From: CAYMTR01 sp964393405
GTDB lineage: Bacteria; Bacteroidota; Bacteroidia; Bacteroidales; Prolixibacteraceae
Length of the DNA: 64,000 nucleotides
NCBI GenBank assembly: GCA_964393405.1
Contig: CAYMTR010000013.1
Location: forward strand, 1 to 64,000
Reading direction: 5' to 3'
The stretch's first letter is position 1. Each line of letters starts with the position of its first letter. The notes below the pieces were generated by a model that was not told the origin of the DNA, ran no database searches, and was given only the letters and a program-made list of their open reading frames with translations. The position numbers were made by a program, and so were the translations under genes. Positions 9,256 to 17,671 of the stretch are shown here, piece by piece.

Positions 9256-9933
9256 ATGTCAGACCACCCGAAAAAAATATTAGTAGTTGACGACGAGAAG
9301 GATTTGTGTGAGATATTACAATTCAATCTTGAAAGTGAAGGTTTTGAAGTAGATGTAGCATACTCAGCTGAAGATGCCCTTAAGAAACCGATAGAAGATT
9401 TTGATGTAATACTGCTTGATGTAATGATGGGAGGTATGTCGGGTTTTAAGGCAGCAGACATTATCAGAAAACAGAAGCACCTTACAACACCAATAATTTT
9501 TATCACAGCACGCGACAGTGAGAATGACCTTCTAACAGGTTTCAGCATTGGAGGAGATGATTATATTAGCAAGCCATTCTCAATCAGGGAAGTGATTGCA
9601 AGAGTTAAGGCAATAATAAAAAGGGGAATTGTAAACAATCAGGAAATAATAACATACGAGAACCTTGAGTTAAATGCCGAAAAGAAGATGATAACTATTG
9701 ATAATAAATTAGTTGATCTTACACGAAAAGAATTCGATATACTGCATGTACTCCTTAAAAAGAAAGGGAGTTATATAAGCAGGGCAGACATACTTGATAA
9801 GGTTTGGCATGATGATGTTATTGTAACTGAAAGAAATGTCGATGTGAATATCGCTAGGCTTAGGAAAAAGATTGGCGAATATGGAAACAAAATTAAAGGT
9901 AAGACCGGTTATGGATACCTTTTTGAGCAATAA
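9256..9933 (+). CDS. phoB: PhoB-type response regulator
   Basis: A 225-residue OmpR/PhoB-family regulator. The N-terminal receiver has acidic residues D12/D13, phospho-acceptor D55 in VILLDVMM, T84 and K106. The C-terminal winged-helix domain (about 128-225) contains LTRKEFDILHVLLKK and ERNVDVNIARLRKKIG, the recognition-helix region. It follows phoU and precedes its kinase, so it is the probable binder of the 11-bp-period boxes found at four places between 3819 and 17665. It lies in the operon that it should activate, which implies autoregulation. Confidence 0.93.
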   Translation: MSDHPKKILVVDDEKDLCEILQFNLESEGFEVDVAYSAEDALKKPIEDFDVILLDVMMGGMSGFKAADIIRKQKHLTTPIIFITARDSENDLLTGFSIGGDDYISKPFSIREVIARVKAIIKRGIVNNQEIITYENLELNAEKKMITIDNKLVDLTRKEFDILHVLLKKKGSYISRADILDKVWHDDVIVTERNVDVNIARLRKKIGEYGNKIKGKTGYGYLFEQ

Positions 9934-9952
9934 TGAAATTAAAACTTGAGCT

Positions 9953-11725
9953 ATGGCAATAAGAATAAACCGCACATTCAGAAGCAGAATATTTTTTTCA
10001 TTCCTGTTGGTCTTTCTGATTTTTACCTTAACGGTATTCTTATATCAGTACCAAAGGGAGAAAGAATATAAAGCAGATCAGCTTGAAAATTCGCTCGATA
10101 ATATAACTGTGTTTGCACACAATTATATTGAAAAGAATAAAATTATACAATCGGGTAATTTCAATCTTCTTGACACCCTGTCACTCCTTCTACCTGATCT
10201 TGGGCAAAGAATAACAATTATTGATTCAAAGGGTGTTGTGCTGTACGATAGTTTTGTCGAGGACTTATCAAAATTTGACAACCACCTTAGCAGACCAGAA
10301 GTACAGAAATCATTATATGCAAAAAAAGGAAGTAACATCCGTAAATCAGACACTACCAAGCAGGAGTTTTATTATTATTCAAAATACTATAACAAGTACT
10401 ACATCAGAACTGCATTGGTCTTTGATGTCAATTTAAAGCATTTCTTACAGGCTTCTCAAATGTTTTTTGTCTATATCGTTCTAATTTTCTTCCTGATGTG
10501 GATTATAATAAACCTTGTAACAAAAAGGCTTGGATTGTTTGTATCACAACTTGAAGACTTTTCAATAAAAGCAGCTGTAGGTGAAGAAATTGAGAATGAA
10601 AAGAACTTTGCAGACAATGAATTGAACAACATCAGTCAGCAGATCAAAAAGATATATAACAGATTAAACAAGACCAAAGATGAACTCATAAGCGAAAGGG
10701 AAAAATTATTTCAGCATCTGAACGTCCTTCATGAAGGGATAGCTTTCTTTTCGCCCGACAATAAGAAACTGCTTTCCAACAGTCATTTTATTCACTATAT
10801 AAATACAATATCGGAAAAGTCGTCTGTAACTGTACCTGATGTACTTAGCATACCTGAAATGAAGCCTGTAGTTGATTTTCTCAGCCACAATAACAAGAGT
10901 GAAGTATCAACAACATCAGAATATCCAAGGATTAATTACATAGTACCAAAAGGAGAATATATATTTGAAATAAGGGCAATTTACTTTTCAGACAGAAGCT
11001 ATGAAATCATGATTACGGATGTCAGCAGGCTTGAAAAGAGAAGGCTGATAAAACAGCAGCTGACAGCAAATATTGCCCACGAGCTAAAAACTCCTGTTGC
11101 TTCATTGAAAGGCTACCTTGAAACCCTCAATGACATAAAGGATTTGCCCGTAGAAAAAAGGAACTATTTTATTGACAGAGCTTTTCTGCAATCGGAAAGG
11201 CTAAGTTCGTTGCTCAACGATATTTCATTGCTAAACAATATTGAAGAGGCAGGTGACCTCTATGAATTAAGTGAAATAGCAGTAAACTCTGCTATAAACG
11301 ACGTAATAGAAAACCAGCAAATAAGATTAAAAGACAAAGGAATAAATGTCCGTATAAGTATTAGCGATGAAGTTAAAGTAATGGGCAATTACCATTTGCT
11401 GACTTCAATTTTTCAGAATCTTATTGAAAACACTATAAGGTATGCAGGTAAAGATGTGACGATAACAATCAACAATTATCATACTGACCAGAAGTATCAT
11501 TATTTCACATATTCAAACAATGGAACCGGCATAGCAGAAGAACATCTGCCAAGGATATTTGAAAGATTCTACCGAGCCGACGAAGGCCGAACGAGAGAAA
11601 ATGGAGGCACCGGGCTAGGACTTGCCATAGTTAAAAATGCAGTCCAGCTGCATAAAGGAGAAATATCAGTCAGGAATCGTCCCGAAGGAGGAATTGAGTT
11701 TATCTTTTCGCTGGCAAAAGCATGA
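9953..11725 (+). CDS. phoR: PhoR-type sensor histidine kinase
   Basis: A 590-residue membrane kinase. Membrane helix 1 is at about 12-31, an extracytoplasmic region at 32-168, helix 2 at 169-190, a PAS-like region at about 250-355, the H-box IAHELKTPVASL with phospho-acceptor H376, then an N-box (NLIENTIRYAG) and G-boxes (GGTGLGLAIVKN). E. coli PhoR has almost no periplasmic domain; this one has about 135 residues outside, as in Gram-positive and Bacteroidota homologues, so it might sense something directly as well as through PhoU. It is the last gene of the operon, followed by a strong terminator. Confidence 0.92.
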   Translation: MAIRINRTFRSRIFFSFLLVFLIFTLTVFLYQYQREKEYKADQLENSLDNITVFAHNYIEKNKIIQSGNFNLLDTLSLLLPDLGQRITIIDSKGVVLYDSFVEDLSKFDNHLSRPEVQKSLYAKKGSNIRKSDTTKQEFYYYSKYYNKYYIRTALVFDVNLKHFLQASQMFFVYIVLIFFLMWIIINLVTKRLGLFVSQLEDFSIKAAVGEEIENEKNFADNELNNISQQIKKIYNRLNKTKDELISEREKLFQHLNVLHEGIAFFSPDNKKLLSNSHFIHYINTISEKSSVTVPDVLSIPEMKPVVDFLSHNNKSEVSTTSEYPRINYIVPKGEYIFEIRAIYFSDRSYEIMITDVSRLEKRRLIKQQLTANIAHELKTPVASLKGYLETLNDIKDLPVEKRNYFIDRAFLQSERLSSLLNDISLLNNIEEAGDLYELSEIAVNSAINDVIENQQIRLKDKGINVRISISDEVKVMGNYHLLTSIFQNLIENTIRYAGKDVTITINNYHTDQKYHYFTYSNNGTGIAEEHLPRIFERFYRADEGRTRENGGTGLGLAIVKNAVQLHKGEISVRNRPEGGIEFIFSLAKA

Positions 11726-11755
11726 CCTGAATAATTTCAATAAAATGAAACACAG

Positions 11756-11790
11756 ACCGTAATAAGTTGAAACCTTATTACGGTTTTTTT
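11756..11790 (+). terminator. Intrinsic terminator of the pst-pho operon
   Basis: An 11-bp perfect stem (ACCGTAATAAG at 11756-11766 pairing with 11774-11784) with a 7-nt loop is followed directly by a run of seven T. It lies 30 bp after phoR and separates the operon from the TonB receptor gene, which therefore needs its own promoter (P2). Confidence 0.93.
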
Positions 11791-11845
11791 GTTTGTTTCA
11801 CCATTTATTCATTGATATACAGACATATACATACCTAAAATCTAA

Positions 11846-11903
11846 ATGTAACCTTACATTGACCAATCTTTAATTATGCTGTAATAATTGAAGGGTTCAT
11901 TTG
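11846..11903 (+). promoter_or_regulatory. Pho-box promoter P2 (large TonB receptor)
   Basis: Units in 11-bp register: ATGTAAC (11846), CATTGAC (11857, degenerate), CTTTAAT (11868) and CTGTAAT (11879). A -7-like element TTCATTTG (11896-11903, 7 of 8 with TAnnTTTG) begins exactly 10 bp after the last unit, the same distance as in P1 and P3. This implies PhoB control of the receptor and the secreted protein behind it. Confidence 0.7.
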
Positions 11904-11955
11904 CAGTGATATTTAAAAACAAATAGAACTTTTATTTACTGCAACAAATTACCTA

Positions 11956-14820
11956 ATGAAATTATCAATCTTAAATTTGATTATCCTTCTTTTATTAAGC
12001 TTTTCAGTCATTGCACAAAATCCGGTTGTCAAAGGCATAGTTACCGATGCAAAAACAAGCGAAACACTTGTTGGGGCAACAATTTTAGTTCAAGGAACAA
12101 CACAAGGAACAATTACAGATTTCTCAGGCGAGTTTTACTTACCAAATCTAAAAACCGGAGATTACAATCTTGTCGTTTCCTTTATTTCATACAACCCAGA
12201 GATAATTAAAGTTTCACTGAAAGAAGGGAGTGAGACAAATCTGGAAGTTAAGCTTGACCCTGCCACACTTGATATAGATGAAGTTAAGGTTGTTGCCCGT
12301 AGAAGGGACGACACTGAAATATCTCTTCTTTCATCATTAAAAGCAGAGAAGCTTATAGTTAACGGAATAAGCTCCCAGCAGATACGCAAATCGCAGGACA
12401 AAGATGCTGCTGAAGTAATAAGAAGAGTTCCCGGCATAACAATTACAGATGGAAGATTTGTAATTGTAAGGGGGCTTATAGAAAGATATAATTCCATAAT
12501 GCTCAACGGATCAACTGCACCAAGTTTTGAGGCAGACAAAAGGGCCTTTTCTTTTGATGCCATCCCGAGTGGAATGATAAACAACATCCTGATATATAAA
12601 AGTCCCGCTCCTGAATTGCCTGCTGATTTTGCAGGGGCAGCAATAAATATTGAAACTAAAGATGTAGCTGACGAAAACAGTCTTGTTATTTCGTATGGAG
12701 GCACGTTTGTTCCAAATACCACATTCTCAAAATCATTTAACTCTTATTCAGGAGGAAAATATGATTGGCTCGGAATTGATGATGAATCCAGATCACTACC
12801 TGAAGGAGTGCCAAATCCAAAGGAATTCTCAGACCTATATACATGGGAGAATGTTGAAAGTTATGTGTCAAAAACAAAGGAAATAACAAATATTTCTAAG
12901 CTCTTCTCTAATAATTGGGAAGTCCTTTCAAAATCACCATTCCTCGATCAGTCGATTTCAATAACAGGACAGTTCAGGTTTCTGTTAGGGAAAGCCACAA
13001 TAGGCAATATCACCTCTTTAAATTATGGTATCAGTTCTGATCAGACTGAAAGTAACAGAATAGAATATATGCAATATGACTCCTTAAACGACAAAATGAT
13101 AAAAGACTTTGACTTTCATGATAACAGATCGAAGCAAAGTTCAAAATTAGGTTTGATACACAATTGGAATATCCTTTACGGAAAAAACCAGAAACTGGAA
13201 TTCAGAAATTTCATCAATCAGATGGGAACTACATCAACAAATATCCGTAATGGCATCAATTATTACAACGTAGAAACGCTCAAGCTTTTAGATTTAAAAT
13301 TCGTTAGCCGCTTTGTCTATTCAGGTCAACTGGCGGGAGAACAAAACTTCAATTCCGATAGAACCAAAATAAACTGGATGCTAGGATATGGTTTCACAGG
13401 AAATGATCAACCAGACAACAGACGTTTGACTTATGTGCTTGAAGATTCTGAAGGAAGTGACAACTATAATGAATACTTCCTGAGAATGCAAAATGTTCCA
13501 AATTCATATTTGTCAGGCAGATTATGGCTTAATATGAAGGAGAATATCTACAACTTAAAATTTGACCTTATACAAGATATATCATTATTACATGGTTCTC
13601 AAGGCTTGAAATTAAAAACAGGCCTATTTTATGAACTAAAAAATAGAGAGTTTGATTCCAGATTGATTGGGATAGTAGCAATGAAAAACCCTACAATGGA
13701 TTTCTTTTCACCTGCAAGTGAGATATTCAGTGAAGAAAACTTTTACTTTGATGAAACCGCGCCTTACACTCAGCATGGTTTATCGTACAGGGACAATACA
13801 CGTGCAAAAGACAGCTACAATGCAATTGATAAACTGACTGCGGGATATTTAAGCATTGAAATTCCAATATCTAACTTCGATATTTATGGAGGAGTAAGAG
13901 TAGAGAACTTCAACAGATTGATAAGCGATTTTTATGAAGAAACTTCAACTCCTGAATTATATGACATAAAGAGGGATACAACAATATTTTTCCCTTCGGC
14001 AAACCTTACATATACAATCAATGAAAAGAACCTATTAAGGGCTTCATATGGCAAGACAGTAAACAGGCCTGAGTTCAGGGAAATGTCAAATTTTGATTAT
14101 CAAGACTTTGACATGTTTGTTTTGATACATGGAAATGATTCCCTAAAGAATTCATACATACAGAACTTCGATTTTAGGTATGAGTTTTACCCTTCAAATG
14201 GAGAAATAATTTCAATTGGAGCTTTTTACAAGAAGTTTATTAATCCGATAGAAATATTCCTTATTCCGGCAGGAACGGGATATGATTATAAACCTTACAA
14301 CACAGAAGAAGCTAATAGTATAGGGCTGGAGCTTGATATACGAAAACAGTTCGTCGAATTTGAAAAGTATTCAGGAATACTTCATTACTTAAAAGATTTC
14401 ACTTTCATTTTCAATGCTTCACTAATAAAAAGTGAGATCACTACAAATCAAAGTTTTGCCAGAGACAAACATAGGATAATGCAGGGACAGTCACCCTATA
14501 TAATTAATGCAGGGTTAAATTATCAGAACAATGAAATTGGTTTGTCAGCCAATATTTCTTATAACCGTGTAGGAGAAAGAATAGCATTTGTAGGCACCCC
14601 AAATAATCCAAATACTTGGGAGCAGTCGCGTAATTCCCTAGATTTCAACATAGAAAAGCAAATTGGGGAACGAATCTCATTCAAGGCCGGAGTAAAAGAT
14701 ATCTTAAATGGCCCGGTGAAGTTTGTACAATATTACGGAATAGACGAAAACAAAGAAATGCCAACTCTTAATTACTTGCCGAACAGACAGATCTCTGTAG
14801 GTGTAGTTATTAGATTATAA
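11956..14820 (+). CDS. Large TonB-dependent receptor, probably phosphate-regulated
   Basis: A 954-residue receptor: signal peptide (1-20), carboxypeptidase-regulatory-like domain (about 24-110), plug (about 135-235, with RRVPGITITDGRFVIVRGL), and a C-terminal barrel ending in RQISVGVVIRL. It has no SusD partner. Typical receptor families import chelated metals, vitamins or polymers. Here the Pho-box promoter, the position right after phoR and a downstream T9SS surface protein suggest uptake of a phosphorus-containing compound or phosphate bound to a carrier. That substrate is inference; the sequence itself does not show it. Confidence 0.88.
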   Translation: MKLSILNLIILLLLSFSVIAQNPVVKGIVTDAKTSETLVGATILVQGTTQGTITDFSGEFYLPNLKTGDYNLVVSFISYNPEIIKVSLKEGSETNLEVKLDPATLDIDEVKVVARRRDDTEISLLSSLKAEKLIVNGISSQQIRKSQDKDAAEVIRRVPGITITDGRFVIVRGLIERYNSIMLNGSTAPSFEADKRAFSFDAIPSGMINNILIYKSPAPELPADFAGAAINIETKDVADENSLVISYGGTFVPNTTFSKSFNSYSGGKYDWLGIDDESRSLPEGVPNPKEFSDLYTWENVESYVSKTKEITNISKLFSNNWEVLSKSPFLDQSISITGQFRFLLGKATIGNITSLNYGISSDQTESNRIEYMQYDSLNDKMIKDFDFHDNRSKQSSKLGLIHNWNILYGKNQKLEFRNFINQMGTTSTNIRNGINYYNVETLKLLDLKFVSRFVYSGQLAGEQNFNSDRTKINWMLGYGFTGNDQPDNRRLTYVLEDSEGSDNYNEYFLRMQNVPNSYLSGRLWLNMKENIYNLKFDLIQDISLLHGSQGLKLKTGLFYELKNREFDSRLIGIVAMKNPTMDFFSPASEIFSEENFYFDETAPYTQHGLSYRDNTRAKDSYNAIDKLTAGYLSIEIPISNFDIYGGVRVENFNRLISDFYEETSTPELYDIKRDTTIFFPSANLTYTINEKNLLRASYGKTVNRPEFREMSNFDYQDFDMFVLIHGNDSLKNSYIQNFDFRYEFYPSNGEIISIGAFYKKFINPIEIFLIPAGTGYDYKPYNTEEANSIGLELDIRKQFVEFEKYSGILHYLKDFTFIFNASLIKSEITTNQSFARDKHRIMQGQSPYIINAGLNYQNNEIGLSANISYNRVGERIAFVGTPNNPNTWEQSRNSLDFNIEKQIGERISFKAGVKDILNGPVKFVQYYGIDENKEMPTLNYLPNRQISVGVVIRL

Positions 14821-14879
14821 AAATTAGAATGTCAATTAATTATTATTTGAATTTGAAAATTAACTTAAAGTTTTATATC

Positions 14880-16511
14880 ATGAAGAAAAGTTTACTTACA
14901 CTAGTTTTAGGATTGTTGATAACTTTAGGCTCGATAGCCGGTAATATCGACAACAGTTATTTTGACAAAGTGAGTTATATTGGAGCTTTTAGTTCAACAG
15001 ACTGGACAGAAGGCTGGGCTGAATGGGATCCCGTTAATGCGGCATATCCTGAAGCTACAGTTACCAAAGGTAATTCACAATTCTCTCGTGCTACAGGCAC
15101 TCATATTACTGCCAACGAAACATGGAGCGGTGTAATCAAGCTCGATGGATGGGTTTATGTAGATGCAGATGCAACCCTAACTATTGAAGCAGGAACAATT
15201 ATACGTGGAACAGAAAAAAGTGCTCTCGTAATTGAACGCGGAGGTAAAATAAATGCAATTGGTACATATTCTTCTCCTATCGTTTTCACATCAAACCAGG
15301 GAGCAGGGCTTAGGGGCAACAGCGACTGGGCAGGTGTTGTTATTTGCGGTAAAGCGCCAAACAATCTTGCAGGTGGAGAAGGAGTGGCAGAAGGTGGTAT
15401 TGAATCAACTTATGGAGGTACTGAACCAACAGACAATTCAGGTACTTTAAAATACGTCAGGATTGAATTCCCGGGTTATGAAGTAGCTACAGCAAAAGAA
15501 ATCAACGGGCTAACATTTTATTCAGTAGGAAGTGCAACAACTGTTGACTTTGTACAGGTATCTTATTCAGGAGATGACGGTTACGAATGGTTTGGTGGCA
15601 CTGTAAATTCAAAACACCTTATCTCTTATAAAACTGAAGATGATGATTTCGATACTGACAATGGATTTATTGGATTAGTACAATATGGGCTCATTTCTCG
15701 CGATGGAGATATTGTCGATACAGACACTGCCAATGCTTTTGAATCAGATAATGACGCAGACGGAAGCTCAAGCCAACCTTTCACTCAGGCTGTATTCAGC
15801 AATATAAGCGCTTTTGGACCTTTTGCATCTTCTGCTACTCCATCTCTTGTAAAGAACCATGAAGAAGGTGCTGCAATGAGATTGCGCAGAAGCACTAAGC
15901 TACAGATCTACAACTCTCTATTCATGGGTTGGGGACGTGGTCTCAGAATGGAATCTGACAACACTATGAATGCAGCTAAAAATGGCGAACTAAATATCAG
16001 CAATACTATAATTGCAGGTGTGCGCAACGACAAATTCAAAGTTGATGGTACTGTATTTGATGCTGCAGGCGTAGAAGCATGGTACCTCACTGCAAGCAAA
16101 GAAAACAAAATGATAGCCGACAATGCAGATGTAAAGATTGCTGATGCATTCAATTACAGCAATTTGAACTTTCTCCCATTAAGCGGCTCCCCAGTACTTA
16201 ATGCTTCATATTGGGCTGAAAATGTTTCTTCCAATGAAGTTTTATTACAAGATTTGAAGGCTGTTAAAAGTTATCCTAATCCATTTGACAGTGAAACGAT
16301 CATTTCCTTAACCCTTAATTCAAAATCAAAAATAAAAATCTCTATTTACAATTCAAGAGGAGCGTTAGTTTCAGATGTATTTGAAGGTGAAGCCAACACC
16401 GGAGTAAATAGTTTCAAGTTTGACGCAACGAACCTTTCTAAGGGTTTATACTTTGGAAGGATTGTTGTTAACAACAGGAATGCAAGAACTTTAAAGATGA
16501 TTTTACAGTAG
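14880..16511 (+). CDS. T9SS-secreted beta-helix-like surface protein, partner of the TonB receptor
   Basis: The ATG at 14880 is chosen because it begins a signal peptide (MKKSLLTLVLGLLITLGS); an in-frame ATG at 14829 adds 17 residues in front of it. The 543-residue product has repeated short beta segments (GWVYVDADATLTIEAGT, ALVIERGGKINAIG) like a right-handed beta-helix. An acidic stretch near residues 255-300 contains EDDDFDTDNG and ESDNDADGSS and could bind cations. The last 80 residues form a T9SS type A sorting domain (SYPNPF ... GLYFGRIVV). It lies 59 bp after the receptor, so the two probably share promoter P2. No catalytic motif was recognised and the function is unknown; a surface-exposed binding or capture role is a guess. 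Confidence 0.8.
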   Translation: MKKSLLTLVLGLLITLGSIAGNIDNSYFDKVSYIGAFSSTDWTEGWAEWDPVNAAYPEATVTKGNSQFSRATGTHITANETWSGVIKLDGWVYVDADATLTIEAGTIIRGTEKSALVIERGGKINAIGTYSSPIVFTSNQGAGLRGNSDWAGVVICGKAPNNLAGGEGVAEGGIESTYGGTEPTDNSGTLKYVRIEFPGYEVATAKEINGLTFYSVGSATTVDFVQVSYSGDDGYEWFGGTVNSKHLISYKTEDDDFDTDNGFIGLVQYGLISRDGDIVDTDTANAFESDNDADGSSSQPFTQAVFSNISAFGPFASSATPSLVKNHEEGAAMRLRRSTKLQIYNSLFMGWGRGLRMESDNTMNAAKNGELNISNTIIAGVRNDKFKVDGTVFDAAGVEAWYLTASKENKMIADNADVKIADAFNYSNLNFLPLSGSPVLNASYWAENVSSNEVLLQDLKAVKSYPNPFDSETIISLTLNSKSKIKISIYNSRGALVSDVFEGEANTGVNSFKFDATNLSKGLYFGRIVVNNRNARTLKMILQ

Positions 16512-16550
16512 TAAGTTATATATAGTTTAAACAAATTGCATTAATTAAAT

Positions 16551-16583
16551 TAAAGTTCCGGGAATAAACATCCCGGGACTTTA
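16551..16583 (+). terminator. Stem-loop terminator after the T9SS protein gene
   Basis: A 13-bp stem with one G-U pair (16551-16563 with 16571-16583) and a 7-nt loop lies 40 bp after the stop codon. The T-run after it is weak (CTTGTTTT), so it may attenuate rather than fully stop transcription. Confidence 0.75.
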
Positions 16584-16603
16584 CTTGTTTTGAAAAAATA
16601 ATT

Positions 16604-16609
16604 AGGAGG
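16604..16609 (+). promoter_or_regulatory. Strong Shine-Dalgarno sequence of the MORN-repeat gene
   Basis: AGGAGG with an 8-base spacer to ATG at 16618. It is unusual here because most starts in this window have no such motif, in line with Bacteroidota practice. Confidence 0.75.
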
Positions 16610-16617
16610 TTCATAAA

Positions 16618-17103
16618 ATGAGAAAAAGTATCGTGTTGTTAGGTGCATTGTTTTTATTGGTTTTAAGTTCATTCTCGCAGAATATTAAAGAGGTCGATGG
16701 TATTTTCTATTCTGTTACCAGACCATATACCGGTGACTTTAAAAGTTACTATGACAATGGTAATATCAAAATTGAAATGACATTGATAGATGGAAAAAAA
16801 GATGGAGAAGTAAAAGTATATTTTGAGAATGGAGAGCTCAATGAGATAAGGTCATATTCAAAAAATATCATGCATGGTGACTGGATTACATACAACGAAA
16901 ACAAAGTTAAAGTAGCAGAAGCCCATTATGTTGAAAGTAAAAAAGATGGGAAATGGTATATATGGGATGACTCAGGGGTTTTAATATATGAACTAGAATA
17001 TACAAATGGAGAAAAAACAGGTGTTTGGAAGAATTACGACAAAGAAGGTAAGGTCATAAAAGAACGAAATTATTCAGAAGAGCTAAAACAAAAAGAACAG
17101 TAA
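16618..17103 (+). CDS. Secreted MORN-repeat protein (YwqK-like)
   Basis: A 161-residue protein with a signal peptide (MRKSIVLLGALFLLVLSSFSQ) and four or five MORN-type repeats of the form YxNGxxxxE...KDGxWxxY (for example YYDNGNIK, KDGKWYIWDDSG, KTGVWKNYDKEG). MORN_2 repeats form an open beta-sheet ribbon. Proteins of this kind are often named YwqK antitoxins, but nothing nearby resembles a toxin, and an exported copy is more likely an envelope protein. Unlike most genes here it has a perfect AGGAGG (16604-16609) eight bases before the ATG, so it may be well translated. No clear Pho box precedes it. Confidence 0.75.
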   Translation: MRKSIVLLGALFLLVLSSFSQNIKEVDGIFYSVTRPYTGDFKSYYDNGNIKIEMTLIDGKKDGEVKVYFENGELNEIRSYSKNIMHGDWITYNENKVKVAEAHYVESKKDGKWYIWDDSGVLIYELEYTNGEKTGVWKNYDKEGKVIKERNYSEELKQKEQ

Positions 17104-17109
17104 TGATAT

Positions 17110-17167
17110 TTGTAATATTATTGTAATTGATGCTTAATTACACTTTAACAGCGTAAGTATACTTTTA
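17110..17167 (+). promoter_or_regulatory. Pho-box promoter P3 (small regulatory-like protein)
   Basis: Units TTGTAAT (17110), TTGTAAT (17121), GCTTAAT (17132) and CTTTAAC (17143) recur every 11 bp. A -7-like element TACTTTTA (17160-17167) begins exactly 10 bp after the last unit. Two identical TTGTAAT units make this one of the two clearest boxes in the window. Confidence 0.75.
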
Positions 17168-17190
17168 CATTGAATTTATAAAAGAAAAAA

Positions 17191-17544
17191 ATGAAAAAGC
17201 TGATATTTAGTCTATCGATAATATGTCTCGCTATTGCAGGACAAGCAAAAGATATAAATGAAAAAGCAGAAACTACTCATGAGAATATTTTAACAATACA
17301 GATAAGTGGTAATGTTGTTGATAAAACATCAAAAGAAGCATTAGTCGGAGTTGAAGTTAAAATTGATGAATTGAACATCAAAACATACACTGATTTTGAT
17401 GGAATGTTTTCATTCAAGGATTTAAAACCCGGAGAATACAATATAACAGCATCATACATCTCATACGAAAAGAACGTAATTGAAATACCGGTTGATAATA
17501 AAGACAATAATCAGATTTCAATTAAACTCGAGTCATCAAATTAA
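17191..17544 (+). CDS. Free-standing carboxypeptidase-regulatory-like domain protein
   Basis: A 117-residue exported protein: signal peptide (MKKLIFSLSIICLAIAGQA) and a single beta-sandwich domain (about 37-117). The domain matches the N-terminal module of the large TonB receptor in this island, sharing the pattern G.V.D..T.E.LVG, TDF.G.F and LK.G.YN...S.ISY. In receptors this module sits in the periplasm before the plug; here it is made alone. Its own Pho-box promoter implies production under phosphate starvation. Possible roles are a decoy, adaptor or chaperone for TonB-receptor partners. No enzyme motif is present and the role is unknown. Confidence 0.8.
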   Translation: MKKLIFSLSIICLAIAGQAKDINEKAETTHENILTIQISGNVVDKTSKEALVGVEVKIDELNIKTYTDFDGMFSFKDLKPGEYNITASYISYEKNVIEIPVDNKDNNQISIKLESSN

Positions 17545-17570
17545 TTATCACTTTAGAATTATCAAAGAAA

Positions 17571-17598
17571 AGCTGCCAAATATGGTAGCTTTTTTTTT
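17571..17598 (+). terminator. Terminator of the small regulatory-like protein gene
   Basis: Stem AGCTGCC (17571-17577) with GGTAGCT (17584-17590), one G-U pair, 6-nt loop, followed by eight more T. It lies 26 bp after the stop codon, so the next terminator at 17745 must belong to a different transcript. Confidence 0.88.
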
Positions 17599-17607
17599 GA
17601 GCTAACC

Positions 17608-17665
17608 TTTTAAAAATATTTTAATTTTTCTTTAACTGCATATTAATAAGTCAAGGATATTTTAG
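17608..17665 (+). promoter_or_regulatory. Weak Pho-box-like promoter P4 (putative small RNA)
   Basis: TTTTAAA (17608), TTTTAAT (17619), CTTTAAC (17630) and TATTAAT (17641) lie in exact 11-bp register, and TATTTTAG (17658-17665, 7 of 8 with TAnnTTTG) begins 10 bp after the last unit, as in P1-P3. All units keep TAA at positions 4-6, but none has the G of TGTAAT, and the region is very AT-rich, so chance is a real alternative. Confidence 0.45.
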
Positions 17666-17671
17666 CATCTG

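Noticed and set aside
12162..12722. A 186-codon minus-strand open frame inside the large TonB receptor gene
   Set aside because: Antisense to the conserved plug and N-terminal region, with low-complexity Ser-rich translation.
16618..17103. MORN-repeat gene as antitoxin of a toxin-antitoxin pair
   Set aside because: The product has a signal peptide and no neighbour resembles a toxin; the label comes only from the repeat family.
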